DNA of 64,000 bases from Micromonospora sp. CCTCC AA 2012012 (GCF_040499845.1 NZ_CP159342.1:5332001-5396000); one strand, 5' to 3'. Positions 1-8,691 are shown, counted from the first letter of the stretch. Numbers and translations are program-made. Notes: a model not told the origin generated them from the letters alone.

Positions 1-182
1 CCCGGGGCGCCCGTCGGGGCTGCCTCGTCCGTCCCGGTGCCACCGTCGGTCCCGGTCGGGGCTCCGCCCCCCGTCGTCCCGCTCTGCCGCGCGCCGGAAC
101 CGACCGCGCCCGCGGGAGCCGGTGCGTCCGCGTCGGCCGGCTCGGCGCGACCGCTCGTCGCGTCGGACTGCCCGGTGGTCAT
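1..182 (-). CDS. 5' part of an unidentified gene, runs off the left edge
   Basis: An open frame begins with ATG at 182 and stays open to the window edge. Its start overlaps the nfo stop in an ATGA arrangement (179-182), which argues for translational coupling to nfo. The visible 60 residues start [19 protein letters not shown] and are rich in Gly, Ala, Pro, Thr and Ser, i.e. a disordered N-terminus. No domain is visible, so the function is not called; a membrane or secreted protein with a flexible head would fit but is only a guess. Confidence 0.55.
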   Translation of the reverse strand, partial: MTTGQSDATSGRAEPADADAPAPAGAVGSGARQSGTTGGGAPTGTDGGTGTDEAAPTGAP

Positions 183-970
183 GCCGCCCGGCTCTCCGCG
201 CCGAGCTGATCGCGCAGGAAGGCGATGTCGGCCGACTGGCCGTCGACCCCGCCGGGGGTCTCCACGATGACCGGCGCGCCGGCTGCCCGGATCACCGCCA
301 CCACCAGTTCCGGCTCGATGGTGCCGCCGCCGAGGTTGTCGTGCCGGTCCTGACCGGAGTTGAAGGCGCCCTTGGAGTTGTTGGCGTGCACCAGGTCGAT
401 CCGACCGGTGATCGCCTTGACCCGGTCGACCAGCCCGAGCAGCTCCTCACCCCCGGCATGCGCGTGGCAGGTGTCGAGGCAGAAGCCGACCTCATGGTCA
501 CCGAGGACGTCCCAGAGCCGGGCCAGCGCGTCGAGGTGCCGGGCGCAGGCGTTGTCCCCGCCGGCGGTGTTCTCGATGAGCACCGGCAGTGGGAAGCCGC
601 CGGAGTCCGCCGCGTACGCGAAGGTCTTGCGCCAGTTGTCGAAGCCGACGGCCAGGTCGTCACCGGCGTTGACGTGGCCGCCGTGCACGATCAGCCCCTT
701 GGCGCCGATGGCCGCGGCGGCGGCCGCGTGGCCGAGCAGCAGCTTGCGGCTCGGGATCCGGATCCGGTTGTTGAGGGTGGCCACGTTGATCACGTAGGGC
801 GCGTGGACGTAGAGGTCGACGTCCGCGTCGCGCAGCCGTTCGGCGTCCTCCCGGGGCTTCGGGGCCTTCCAGCCCTGCGGGTCGGAGAGGAAGAACTGCA
901 CCGCCTCGGCGTCGCGGGCGGTCGCCTCGGCGAGCGGGTCGGTCGGATCGACGTGGGCTCCGATTCGCAT
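179..970 (-). CDS. nfo: Deoxyribonuclease IV (AP endonuclease family 2)
   Basis: Base-excision-repair endonuclease that cleaves the phosphodiester bond 5' of abasic sites, using three metal ions in a TIM barrel. The 263 residues are slightly short for Nfo but carry the metal-ligand blocks in order: HGGHVNAG (about 96-103), ENTAGG (133-138), [11 protein letters not shown] (164-174), HANNS (195-199), DRHDNLGGG (208-216) and ETPGG (237-241). The start MRIGAHVD is the usual family start. The stop overlaps the start of the next minus-strand gene. The upstream side is a long divergent region shared with rpsF. Confidence 0.9.
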   Translation of the reverse strand: MRIGAHVDPTDPLAEATARDAEAVQFFLSDPQGWKAPKPREDAERLRDADVDLYVHAPYVINVATLNNRIRIPSRKLLLGHAAAAAAIGAKGLIVHGGHVNAGDDLAVGFDNWRKTFAYAADSGGFPLPVLIENTAGGDNACARHLDALARLWDVLGDHEVGFCLDTCHAHAGGEELLGLVDRVKAITGRIDLVHANNSKGAFNSGQDRHDNLGGGTIEPELVVAVIRAAGAPVIVETPGGVDGQSADIAFLRDQLGAESRAA

Positions 971-1310
971 GCAGGGGAGCCTACGTCGCCCCTGCGACGT
1001 CCGGGGTGACGGCGGCGGGGAGTTGCGGTGACCGGTTCGGGGGATCGACCGCCGTCGGCGCGTCCGTGGCCCGCGTCACCCGCCGGGCGGGCGGTCGTTG
1101 TGCGAGGTGGGATCGATGGTCGACGCTCCGGACGGGCGCGGTCCACAACGCGTCCGGGTCGGAGGGTCGACCCCCGGAAACGGGGTCGCCCCGCCGTGCG
1201 GCCCGGCACGACGGGGCGGGATCCGGTCCGGCCAGGACGGCACCCGACAAATTATCGGGACGAGTTTCGCCAATCGCCGCAAGACGTGACGAGAGTCGTT
1301 GTATGGTCAC

Positions 1311-1328
1311 ATCAGGTAACAACCTGAT
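1311..1328. promoter_or_regulatory. Operator-like palindrome upstream of rpsF operon
   Basis: ATCAGGT, 4-base spacer AACA, then ACCTGAT: a perfect 7-bp inverted repeat in an AT-richer patch about 320 bases before rpsF. It could be a repressor site overlapping a promoter or a small hairpin. No promoter elements can be assigned with certainty. Confidence 0.35.
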
Positions 1329-1427
1329 AAAGCTCCGCGGGGTGTCCTCGATCCAACCTCATCGGTGTGGTCGTTCCTCCCCAGGTCCCACCCAAGGAAT
1401 GCGGACGGGACGCCCCGCGGCCTCGTG

Positions 1428-1474
1428 GACAGGGGTCCACCTCCGGTGCTCGACACCGGCGGTGGACCCCTGTC
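1428..1474. promoter_or_regulatory. Long compound hairpin in the rpsF leader region
   Basis: The 14-base arms gacaggggtccacc (1428-1441) and ggtggacccctgtc (1461-1474) pair perfectly. Inside them CCGGTG (1443-1448) pairs with CACCGG (1454-1459) around a 5-base loop, separated only by a T/C mismatch. No T-run follows on either strand. Because the flanking genes diverge, it is not an obvious terminator; a leader or attenuator RNA, possibly an r-protein autoregulatory site, is the alternative. Confidence 0.5.
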
Positions 1475-1648
1475 GCCGCGCCGGCCCGGTGCCCGTTCCG
1501 ACCGGCCCGGGCATGATCGTCAGGACCGGGTATTCTGGTCAGGTTGTCCGCACCCGGCCGGGTTCCCCCGGTGTCAGAGCGGGCCACGACGCAGACCTCC
1601 TGCCACGGAAGGACCGTGGCCGCATAGCCCACAGGAGGTGAGCACGTC

Positions 1649-1939
1649 TTGCGTCATTACGAAATCATGGTGATCCTCGATCCCAGCCTCGAGGAACGCA
1701 CCGTCGCACCGTCGCTCGACACGTACCTGAACGTGATCCGGACCGCGGGTGGCTCGGTGGAGAAGACCGACGTGTGGGGCCGCCGGCGCCTCGCGTACGA
1801 GATCAACAAAAAGGCCGAGGGCATCTACGCCGTCGTCGACCTGCAGGCCACGCCTGCGGCGGTCGCCGAGCTCGACCGTCAGCTGCGGCTGAACGAGTCC
1901 GTGCTGCGCACCAAGGTCATCCGGCCGGAGATGCGCTAA
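1649..1939 (+). CDS. rpsF: 30S ribosomal protein S6
   Basis: Small-subunit protein of the central domain, binding 16S rRNA as a heterodimer with S18. The 96-residue product starts [17 protein letters not shown] and shows the conserved [19 protein letters not shown] and KVIRPE segments. The start is TTG at 1649, chosen because AGGAGG (1633-1638) sits 10 bases upstream and the protein then begins at the standard family position. It is first in the operon rpsF-ssb-rpsR-rplI. Confidence 0.96.
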   Translation: MRHYEIMVILDPSLEERTVAPSLDTYLNVIRTAGGSVEKTDVWGRRRLAYEINKKAEGIYAVVDLQATPAAVAELDRQLRLNESVLRTKVIRPEMR

Positions 1940-2042
1940 GCATTCACCCCTTTCCGGTTCGTCCGGACCAGCCTCATCGGCTCTGTCGGAGGGCTCTGAG
2001 AGCCTGTACGACAGACCTGATTGAGTGCGCGAGGAGATGGTC

Positions 2043-2567
2043 ATGGCAGGAGACACCACCATCACGGTCATCGGCAATCTGACCGATGACCCCGAGTTGC
2101 GGTTCACCCCGTCGGGTGCGGCGGTCGCCAAGTTCCGGGTCGCTTCGACGCCCCGGTTCATGGACAAGACCACCAACGAATGGAAGGACGGCGAGCCGCT
2201 CTTCCTGGCCTGCACCGTGTGGCGGCAGGCGGCGGAGCACGTCGCCGAGTCGCTCCAGCGGGGCGCCCGCGTGATCGTCTCGGGCCGGCTGCGTCAGCGG
2301 TCGTACGAGACCCGCGAGGGCGAGAAGCGCACCGTCATCGAGCTCGAGGTCGACGAGATCGGCCCATCGCTGCGCTACGCCACGGCGAAGGTGCAGAAGA
2401 TGTCCCGCTCCGGCGGCGGCGGTGGCGGCTTCGGCGGCGGTGGCGGTGGCGGTGGTGGCCAGGGTGGCGGCGGAGGCAACTTCGACGACCCCTGGGCCTC
2501 GGCTGCGCCAGCTCCCTCGCGCGGTGGTTCGGGCGGCGGAAACTTCGACGAGGAGCCTCCGTTCTAA
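2043..2567 (+). CDS. ssb: Single-stranded DNA-binding protein
   Basis: Coats single-stranded DNA in replication and repair and recruits partners through its C-terminal tail. The 174 residues comprise an OB fold (about 1-110: [34 protein letters not shown]), a glycine-rich linker with long Gly runs (about 122-165) and the acidic tail [11 protein letters not shown] 2043 is preferred over an in-frame GTG at 2025 because GAGGAG (2031-2036) is 6 bases upstream of it. Placement between rpsF and rpsR is the normal bacterial order. Confidence 0.95.
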   Translation: MAGDTTITVIGNLTDDPELRFTPSGAAVAKFRVASTPRFMDKTTNEWKDGEPLFLACTVWRQAAEHVAESLQRGARVIVSGRLRQRSYETREGEKRTVIELEVDEIGPSLRYATAKVQKMSRSGGGGGGFGGGGGGGGGQGGGGGNFDDPWASAAPAPSRGGSGGGNFDEEPPF

Positions 2568-2608
2568 TGGCGCAAAGCGCCCGCGATCGCAAACCAGGAG
2601 CACGTGCA

Positions 2609-2848
2609 ATGGCCAAGGCTGCGGCACTTCGCAAGCCGAAGAAGAAGGTGAACCCGCTCGACAAGGACGGGATCACCTACATCGACTACAAGGACACCGC
2701 GCTGCTGCGCAAGTTCATCTCCGACCGCGGCAAGATCCGCGCTCGACGGGTGACCGGCGTGACCTCGCAGCAGCAGCGGCAGATCGCCCGTGCGGTCAAG
2801 AACGCCCGTGAGATGGCGCTCCTGCCGTACACCGCCACGGCCCGCTGA
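2609..2848 (+). CDS. rpsR: 30S ribosomal protein S18, cysteine-free form
   Basis: Partner of S6 on the 30S platform. The 79 residues match S18 through the core [17 protein letters not shown] and the C-terminal [12 protein letters not shown]. All four zinc ligands of the canonical form are absent: the usual CxxC position reads NPLD and the later Cys/His positions read VTSQQQ, so no zinc can be bound here. ATG 2609 follows CAGGAG (2595-2600). Zinc-free S18 is normally a Zur-controlled paralogue, yet this copy is in the housekeeping operon; I believe this is typical of Micromonosporaceae. Confidence 0.95.
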   Translation: MAKAAALRKPKKKVNPLDKDGITYIDYKDTALLRKFISDRGKIRARRVTGVTSQQQRQIARAVKNAREMALLPYTATAR

Positions 2849-2862
2849 GAGGAGGCACCGAC

Positions 2863-3309
2863 ATGAAGATCATCCTGACCCAGGAAGTTTCCGGTCTCGG
2901 TGCCCCCGGCGACATCGTCGAGGTCAAGAACGGCTACGGCCGTAACTACCTGCTGCCGCAGGGCTTCGCGATCAGCTGGACCAAGGGTGCGGAGAAGCAG
3001 GTCACGGTCATCAAGCGGGCCCGCGGGGCCCGTGAGATCCGCGACCTCGGCCACGCCAACGAGGTCAAGGCCCAGCTCGAGGGCCTGAAGGTCAACCTGA
3101 AGGCCCGCGCCGGTGACGGCGGTCGGCTCTTCGGTTCGGTCACCCCGGCCGAGATCGTCGATGCCGTCAAGGCGGCCGGTGGTCCGACCCTCGACCGTCG
3201 TCGGCTCGAGATGCCCGGGCACATCAAGTCGCTCGGCGCCTACCCGGTCAGCGTCAAGCTGCACCCCGAGGTGAGCGCCAAGTTCGACCTGAACGTCGTT
3301 CAGGGCTGA
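2863..3309 (+). CDS. rplI: 50S ribosomal protein L9
   Basis: Elongated large-subunit protein linking two globular domains through a long helix. The 148-residue product has the N-terminal rRNA-binding domain ([33 protein letters not shown]), a helical connector and the C-terminal domain ([19 protein letters not shown]). A GAGAGGAGG ribosome-binding site lies just upstream. It is last in the rpsF operon and is followed 15 bases later by an 18-bp hairpin. Confidence 0.96.
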   Translation: MKIILTQEVSGLGAPGDIVEVKNGYGRNYLLPQGFAISWTKGAEKQVTVIKRARGAREIRDLGHANEVKAQLEGLKVNLKARAGDGGRLFGSVTPAEIVDAVKAAGGPTLDRRRLEMPGHIKSLGAYPVSVKLHPEVSAKFDLNVVQG

Positions 3310-3324
3310 CACCCGCGACACCCA

Positions 3325-3364
3325 CGACAGGGCCCGCACCGGAACCCCGGTGCGGGCCCTGTCG
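3325..3364 (+). terminator. Rho-independent-type terminator of the rpsF operon
   Basis: Perfect 18-bp stem: 3325-3342 pairs with 3347-3364 around the 4-base loop AACC, starting 15 bases after the rplI stop. A proper T-tract is lacking, which is common in high-GC actinomycetes. It lies between convergent genes and may act in both directions. Confidence 0.85.
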
Positions 3365-3453
3365 CTCGTGAAAGGGCCGGCGCTGGTGGGGCCGGCGTTC
3401 GGGAAAGGACCGACGCCCGGTCAGCGCTCGTAGCTGCCGGCGCTCGCGGGGCG

Positions 3454-5022
3454 TCAGCCGATCGGCTGGCCCGTCACCGCGCTGATCATCACCGTGGAGA
3501 GGCCACCGCCGACCACCGCAGCGGCGAGCGCCACCGTCGTGGAGCGCCAGGTGGTGCCGACCCGGCGCAGCAGCACCGCCACCACCAGGCTGCTGACCAG
3601 CGCCAGAGCGAAACGGGGCGCACCCGCGACGAGCGAGTCGAAGGCGTGCGCCCGCGGTGAGTCGCACCCGCCGCCCGTGATGTCGGTGACGCACCCCGGC
3701 GGCGCCTGACCGCTCAGGGTCAGCAGCCAGAGGAAGACCAGCACCCCGGGGACCAGATAGCACGCGGCCGTGTACAGCAGCGGACGGACCGGACCACCCG
3801 GATCGGGATCGAGCAGGTCGTCCTCGAGCCGGCGGCTCCACGAGCCACGACCCATCGTCTCGATCCGGCTCCGGACCGACCCGCCACCGGCACCCCGACC
3901 CGCACCCGCCGGCTCCGCCCGGCGGCGCGGCACCGCACCGGGTCGCGGGCGCGGAGCGGTGTACGCCACCACGGGCGAGCGCGGCGCCGACGACGGCGCG
4001 TCCACCCAGCGCGGGTCGTCCCCGGCGAGCCGGGTGCCCGACCAGAACCCCTCGGCCTGCTCGGTCGTGGCCCAGCCCTCGGCCACCCGCTCCCGGACCG
4101 GGCCGGGCGGTGCCGTCCGGTCCCACTGGTCGACCTCGGCGTACCGGTCCGAGCGGGCCGGCTCCGCGTACCGGTCCCACTGGCCGGTGTCCGTGAACCG
4201 GTCCCACTCGCCCGTGTTGTCGGACTGATCCCAGCGGCCGGTGCCGTCCGCCTGGTCCCACCGGCCACCCGGGGCGGAACGATCCCACGCGTGCACGCCG
4301 GAGGCGTCCCACGGATCGACGGCGGGACGGTCGGCGGGGTCCGGCTCGGCCGGTCGCCCCCGGTCCCAGGAGTCGGCCGCCGGGCGGGACCACGAGGAGT
4401 CGACCCCGCGCCGGGTGCGCCGGGTCGTCGGCCCGCCGTCCCACCCGTAGCCCGGCTCCACCGCCGGGGCGGCGGAGGTGGACTCCTCCAGGCCGGACCA
4501 GACCACCTGCGGCCGCCGGGACGGGGCACGACGGGGCCGGCTCCGCGGTGCCGCGCCGGAGACCGGCTCCCCCTCGGCGGAGTCGGCGCGCCGGCTGCCG
4601 ACGTACCCCTGCTCCTGCGGGGTGTCCAGGGTCCACTCGGCGGTGTGGTCGGAGGCCGGGGCGGCGCCGATCGCGCGCAGGTCGCGCCGGCCGGACTCCC
4701 GGCGGCGGCCGATGTCGGTCGCGCCGCGTCGCCCGGGGTCCGAGCGCGGGGCGATCTCGTCATCGTCGTCGTCGGGGGCGGCGTGTCGGCCGCCACCGTC
4801 GGCGCGGCGGATGCCGGACTCCAGCGCCCACCTCGGCAGGTACGCGTCGACCGGTTCCTCCTGCCCGCGCTCGATGGCGCGGCGGCGGCTGGGGGTGCGG
4901 CGCCGGTCGGAGTCGGCGGCGTACGGGTCGACCGGGAGCGACTCGGCGGGAGCGTCCCACGGGGCGATCGGCTGGCGCTCGCGCGGGCTGCCCTCCCCGC
5001 GTCCCCAGTCCCGGTAACTCAC
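3454..5022 (-). CDS. Membrane protein with a long Trp-Asp repeat head
   Basis: Unrecognised family. The 522 residues have a disordered, Arg/Pro/Asp-rich N-terminal part of about 400 residues and a C-terminal membrane part with three to four hydrophobic segments (LLYTAACYLVPGVLVFLWLL; FALALVSSLVVAVLL; TVALAAAVVGGGLSTVMISA). Residues about 230-300 hold a degenerate tandem repeat of roughly 9-11 residues built on WDR/WDQ with TG or SD between copies. The start is GTG 5022. It is divergent from dnaB and convergent with rplI. A scaffold for protein-protein contacts at the membrane is inference only. Confidence 0.75.
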   Translation of the reverse strand: MSYRDWGRGEGSPRERQPIAPWDAPAESLPVDPYAADSDRRRTPSRRRAIERGQEEPVDAYLPRWALESGIRRADGGGRHAAPDDDDDEIAPRSDPGRRGATDIGRRRESGRRDLRAIGAAPASDHTAEWTLDTPQEQGYVGSRRADSAEGEPVSGAAPRSRPRRAPSRRPQVVWSGLEESTSAAPAVEPGYGWDGGPTTRRTRRGVDSSWSRPAADSWDRGRPAEPDPADRPAVDPWDASGVHAWDRSAPGGRWDQADGTGRWDQSDNTGEWDRFTDTGQWDRYAEPARSDRYAEVDQWDRTAPPGPVRERVAEGWATTEQAEGFWSGTRLAGDDPRWVDAPSSAPRSPVVAYTAPRPRPGAVPRRRAEPAGAGRGAGGGSVRSRIETMGRGSWSRRLEDDLLDPDPGGPVRPLLYTAACYLVPGVLVFLWLLTLSGQAPPGCVTDITGGGCDSPRAHAFDSLVAGAPRFALALVSSLVVAVLLRRVGTTWRSTTVALAAAVVGGGLSTVMISAVTGQPIG

Positions 5023-5417
5023 GGCCGGAGCGTGACCCTTCTCAACCGAAAGCGCAATCCGCTGTCCAGGTGTAGCCGTTCGCTGAGATAGTACGGGACG
5101 ATCGGCCCCAGGGCTCGACCCGAAATCTTTCCTCCACAGGGTGGGGATTGAATAACCGCAGGTCAGAGCGGTTGCCGTCAGAATTCCCCATCACTTATCC
5201 ACATGCTGTGCACACCCTGCGCACATGTCCGTCCACCGGCGTCCACAGGTTGTCCCGAGGCTCGTCCACCGGCCTTGTTGAGCGGCTGACCTCGGGTTCC
5301 GTATCGTTGGCTCCCGACCGTCCGGGCGGTGGCCCCCGATCGACCGGAGGGGTCGTCGGAAGTTGTCAGACCCCGGCGGTAGAGCTGGACTCGATCCGAC
5401 GCAATGAGGGGGGACCC
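5023..5417. other. 395-base divergent region with DnaA-box-like sites
   Basis: Promoter region between the Trp-Asp repeat membrane protein and dnaB. Beyond the perfect box at 5195-5203 it holds degenerate relatives such as GCGTCCACA (5239-5247) and CTCCACA near 5131-5137. An in-frame extension of dnaB through this stretch is open but does not resemble DnaB. Confidence 0.5.
5195..5203 (+). promoter_or_regulatory. DnaA box upstream of dnaB
   Basis: TTATCCACA is an exact match to the consensus DnaA box and lies about 215 bases before the dnaB start. It suggests DnaA control of helicase expression or local DnaA titration. A chance 9-mer match is possible, though the surrounding related boxes make it less likely. 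Confidence 0.5.
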
Positions 5418-6824
5418 GTGTCGGTCACCGACGACATGCGGACGGAGCGGGCCGGGGGGCCGTCGTCCGCGCCACCACCACAGCGCGACGGGCAGTTCGA
5501 CAAGACCCCGCCGCAGGACGTGGCGGCCGAGCAGTGCGTGCTCGGCGGCATGCTGCTCTCCAAGGACGCGATCGCCGACGTCGTGGAGATCCTCAAGTCC
5601 AACGACTTCTACCGACCCGTGCACGCCACGATCTTCGACGCGATCCTCGACATCTACGGCCGGGGCGAACCGGCCGACCCGATCACCGTCGCGGCGGCCC
5701 TGGCCGACTCCGGCGATCTGGCCCGGATCGGTGGCGCCCCCTATCTGCACACGCTGATCGCGAGCGTGCCCACCGCCGCCAACGCCTCCTACTACGCCCG
5801 CATCGTCGGCGAGCGGGCCGTGCTCCGCCGGCTGGTCGAGGCCGGTACGAAGATCGTCCAGCTCGGATACGGCACCGGCCAGGGCGGCAGCCGCGACGTC
5901 GACGACGTGGTGGACCTGGCCCAGCAGGCCGTCTACGAGATCACCGAGCGCCGGGTCAGCGAGGACTTCGCCGTCCTCGCCGACATGCTCCAGCCGACCC
6001 TCGACGAGATCGAGGCGGTCGGTGCGCAGGGCGGCGTGATGACCGGCGTGCCGACCGGCTTCAGCGACCTGGACCGACTCCTCAACGGCCTGCACGCGGG
6101 CCAACTCATCATCGTTGCCGGCCGGCCGGGTCTCGGAAAGAGCACCGCGAGTATGGACTTCGCGCGGAATGCCGCCATTCGTGCCAACCAGGCGGCGGCG
6201 ATCTTCTCGCTGGAAATGAGCAAGGTCGAGATCGTCATGCGACTGCTCTCGGCCGAGGCCCGCGTGCCGCTGCACGTGCTGCGCAGCGGGCAGCTCTCCG
6301 ACGACGACTGGACCAAGCTGGCCCGGTGCATGGGCGAGATCAGCGAGGCGCCGCTCTTCGTCGACGACACGCCGAGCATGAACCTGATGGAGATCCGGGC
6401 CAAGGCCCGTCGGCTCAAGCAGAAGCACAACCTGAAGATGATCGTCGTCGACTATCTCCAGCTGATGACCTCGCCAAAGCGCACCGAGAGCCGGCAGCAG
6501 GAGGTCGCGGACCTGTCCCGTGGCCTGAAGCTGCTCGCCAAGGAGGTCGAGTGCCCGGTGATCGCGGTCAGTCAGCTGAACCGTGGCCCCGAGCAGCGTA
6601 CGGACAAGCGACCGCAGCTGTCCGACCTGCGGGAATCCGGCTCGATCGAGCAGGACGCCGACGTCGTGATCCTGCTGCACCGTGACGACTACTACGACAA
6701 GGAGTCGCCGCGCGCCGGCGAGGCGGATTTCATCGTGGCCAAGCATCGAAACGGTCCGACGGACACCGTGACGGTCGCGGCGCAGCTGCACCTGTCCCGC
6801 TTCGTCGACATGGCGATCGTCTGA
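5418..6824 (+). CDS. dnaB: Replicative DNA helicase DnaB
   Basis: Hexameric 5'-3' helicase of the replication fork. The 468 residues (from GTG 5418, preceded by a G-rich site at 5406-5413) show the DnaB N-terminal domain (AEQCVLGGMLLSKDAI, YRPVHATIFDAI), Walker A GRPGLGKST at 235-243, the ISLEM-like segment IFSLEMS, Walker B-type MIVVDYLQLM and the arginine-finger region SQLNRGPEQR. No intein interrupts it, unlike several mycobacterial dnaB genes. A much earlier in-frame start exists but adds non-conserved sequence. Confidence 0.95.
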   Translation: MSVTDDMRTERAGGPSSAPPPQRDGQFDKTPPQDVAAEQCVLGGMLLSKDAIADVVEILKSNDFYRPVHATIFDAILDIYGRGEPADPITVAAALADSGDLARIGGAPYLHTLIASVPTAANASYYARIVGERAVLRRLVEAGTKIVQLGYGTGQGGSRDVDDVVDLAQQAVYEITERRVSEDFAVLADMLQPTLDEIEAVGAQGGVMTGVPTGFSDLDRLLNGLHAGQLIIVAGRPGLGKSTASMDFARNAAIRANQAAAIFSLEMSKVEIVMRLLSAEARVPLHVLRSGQLSDDDWTKLARCMGEISEAPLFVDDTPSMNLMEIRAKARRLKQKHNLKMIVVDYLQLMTSPKRTESRQQEVADLSRGLKLLAKEVECPVIAVSQLNRGPEQRTDKRPQLSDLRESGSIEQDADVVILLHRDDYYDKESPRAGEADFIVAKHRNGPTDTVTVAAQLHLSRFVDMAIV

Positions 6825-6834
6825 GCCGCGCCGC

Positions 6835-7506
6835 TCAGCCGAGCAGCGGGAACCAGCCGGCGGCCTCGCCCAGTTCCCGCCGGTCCCGCTCGGTGAGCGG
6901 CACCCGGCCGGTGGCCTTGAGCAGATAGTCCCGGTCGTCCCAGCCGGTGGGGCGGACCGCGTCGTCGCTGAGCAGACCGTCCATCGTGGCGACCGCCACG
7001 GCGACGGCGGCGGCGCCGGGTGCCGGCGCGTCCGGCAGGTCGACGACCAGGTCGAGGTGGTGCACCACGGCCTCGGTGGTGAGGGTGGCCAGCAGATCCG
7101 GTACGCGGAGCACGTGCCCCTGGGTGGTGACGCAACCGGACGGGTCGGCGGCACCGGCCGCGCGGACGGCGGCGGGCGCGGTGTCGCACCAGACCTGGAC
7201 CACGCCGCTCGGCCGGGGGAAGGCCGCTGCCGAGCGGCGGACCCACCAGGCGTGCGCGGCGGCCTCGTCGTCCCGGCCCGGGGTGAACTCGCGCCAGTAG
7301 CTGACGTCGTCGACGTCGGCCGGTCCCTCGGCGGGGCTGGCCAGCGCCACCAGGGCCCGTTGGGCGTCGACGAGGACGTGCAGGAGCAGGTCGGCGACGA
7401 GCCAGCCGCGGCAGCGCGTCGGTCGTTGCAGATCCGTGTCGGAGAGGTCGGACACCACCCGGGTGATGCCGTCGTAGGCCTGCGCCAGCGCGATGTGCCC
7501 GGTCAT
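6835..7506 (-). CDS. Maleylpyruvate isomerase / DinB-like (mycothiol-dependent) protein
   Basis: A 223-residue member of the MDMPI N-terminal/DinB-like four-helix family, whose characterised members bind zinc and use mycothiol as thiol cofactor. Visible are the N-terminal histidine helix (LLLHVLVDAQRA), the WRGW-like segment CRGWLVADLL and the later HHLDLVVDLP. The start MTGHIALAQAYDG at ATG 7506 matches the family. The substrate is unknown; detoxification or DNA-damage-linked roles are only family-level inferences. It ends 10 bases from the dnaB stop, convergently. Confidence 0.75.
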   Translation of the reverse strand: MTGHIALAQAYDGITRVVSDLSDTDLQRPTRCRGWLVADLLLHVLVDAQRALVALASPAEGPADVDDVSYWREFTPGRDDEAAAHAWWVRRSAAAFPRPSGVVQVWCDTAPAAVRAAGAADPSGCVTTQGHVLRVPDLLATLTTEAVVHHLDLVVDLPDAPAPGAAAVAVAVATMDGLLSDDAVRPTGWDDRDYLLKATGRVPLTERDRRELGEAAGWFPLLG

Positions 7507-7595
7507 CGCCCGAGCGTCGCACGAGCGACGCCGCACGGCACGCGGGACGGCGGGTACGGCGAGCGGGCCGGGGCATCCGCCCCGGCCCGCCGTGC

Positions 7596-7982
7596 TCAGT
7601 CGAAGAGTTCGCCGAGGAACCCGCCGTGGTGCTTCTTGCGCCGGTAGTGGCCGTGGTAGCCGTGGTGCTGCCCGTACGCGGGCTGGGCGTAGCCGTGACC
7701 CGGGGGCGGTGGGGGCGGCGGGGGCACCGTGCCGTAGCCCGGCTGGTGCGGGGCGGCGGCGGGCGGCGGTGGCGGGGGCGGTGCGTAGCCACCGGCGGTG
7801 GGCTGCGGCGCCGGGGTCGGGGCGGTGTGCTGCCGGTTCCAGTTCGCCTCGGCCTCGAAGAGCTTCTCTAGCTCGCCGCGGTCGAGGAAGATTCCCCGGC
7901 ACTCGCCGCACTGGTCGATGATCACTCCGCTGCGCTCGTACTGGCGCATGTCTCCGTGACATTTGGGGCAGGTGAGCTGCAT
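7596..7982 (-). CDS. TFIIB-type zinc-ribbon protein with Pro/Tyr/His-rich tail
   Basis: The 128-residue protein begins with a zf-TFIIB-like ribbon: CPKC (about 5-8) and CGEC (about 25-28), followed by the family signature GIFLDRGELEKL. The rest is low complexity, with poly-proline runs and a His/Gly/Tyr-rich end (HHGYHGHYRRKKHHGG) that might bind metal or nucleic acid. It is 23 bases downstream of the phosphoribosyltransferase gene on the same strand, so probably co-transcribed. Function unknown. Confidence 0.8.
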   Translation of the reverse strand: MQLTCPKCHGDMRQYERSGVIIDQCGECRGIFLDRGELEKLFEAEANWNRQHTAPTPAPQPTAGGYAPPPPPPPAAAPHQPGYGTVPPPPPPPPGHGYAQPAYGQHHGYHGHYRRKKHHGGFLGELFD

Positions 7983-8005
7983 GGCACCGACGGTACCGGG
8001 TGGGC

Positions 8006-8638
8006 TCACGCGGTGGCGGTGAGCGCCTCGGTGACCTCGTCGTCGGAGACCTCGTGGAAGTCGTCGTAGTAGGCGCCGACCGCGCCGAACTCCGGCGGCA
8101 GTTGGACGGCGACCACCTGATCGGCCTCGGGGGCCAGCAGGTCGTACGCCTGCTCGGAGCCGACCGGGACGGCCACGACCACCCGCGTGGCCCCCAGGTG
8201 CCGGGCCACCTGCACGGCGGCGCGGGCGGTGGCACCGGTGGCGAGGCCGTCGTCGACGATGATCGCGGTGCGACCGTGCAGGTCCAACGGGGGCCGACCG
8301 GCCCGGTAGCGGCTCTCCCGACGGTCCAGTTCGGCCTGTTCCCGCCGGCGTACCTGGTCCCGGTCGCGGTCGCTGAGCCGACCGGCGACCATCTCGTTGA
8401 GCACCTGCACGCCACCGGGGCCGAGCGCGCCGAAGGCCACCTCGGGCGCCCACGGCATGCCGAGCTTGCGGACCACCAGCACGTCCAGCGGTGCGCCGAG
8501 CCGCTGCGCGACCTGCCGGGCCACCGGTACGCCGCCGCGGACCAGCCCCAGGACGACGAGGTCGGGGCGCCCGGCGAGGTCGGCGAGCCGGTCGGCGAGC
8601 GCCTGGCCGGCCTCGGCCCGGTCGCGGTACGTGGTCAT
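8006..8638 (-). CDS. Phosphoribosyltransferase-domain protein
   Basis: A 210-residue type I PRTase fold. The PRPP-binding loop TAIIVDDGLATGATA (about 124-138) is intact, with the upstream signature LGLVRGGVPVARQVA. This Actinobacterial family is often annotated simply as phosphoribosyltransferase; the base or substrate is not predictable. The start MTTYRDRAEAG at ATG 8638 is the usual one. It leads the small minus-strand group with the zinc-ribbon gene. Confidence 0.85.
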   Translation of the reverse strand: MTTYRDRAEAGQALADRLADLAGRPDLVVLGLVRGGVPVARQVAQRLGAPLDVLVVRKLGMPWAPEVAFGALGPGGVQVLNEMVAGRLSDRDRDQVRRREQAELDRRESRYRAGRPPLDLHGRTAIIVDDGLATGATARAAVQVARHLGATRVVVAVPVGSEQAYDLLAPEADQVVAVQLPPEFGAVGAYYDDFHEVSDDEVTEALTATA

Positions 8639-8691
8639 GCCTCAGGTCTACGCCCTGGCGGTGCGCCGCGTCCGGAACTTCCCGGAAGCGG

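Larger units (their letters stand above)
971..1648. other. 678-base divergent intergenic region (nfo / rpsF)
   Basis: No convincing gene on either strand; short frames here have no recognisable product and overlap each other. It must hold the promoters for nfo and for the rpsF operon. Visible elements are a 7-bp palindrome at 1311-1328 in a locally AT-richer patch and a long compound hairpin at 1428-1474, both listed separately. No tRNA-like fold was recognised. Confidence 0.6.

Noticed and set aside
3254..4636. A 460-codon frame overlapping the Trp-Asp repeat gene
   Set aside because: Same strand, wrong frame; product is Arg/Gly low complexity, whereas the other frame gives transmembrane helices and an organised repeat.
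5148..5417. A 90-codon N-terminal extension of dnaB
   Set aside because: The extension does not resemble DnaB, covers the promoter and DnaA-box region, and a good ribosome-binding site precedes GTG 5418.
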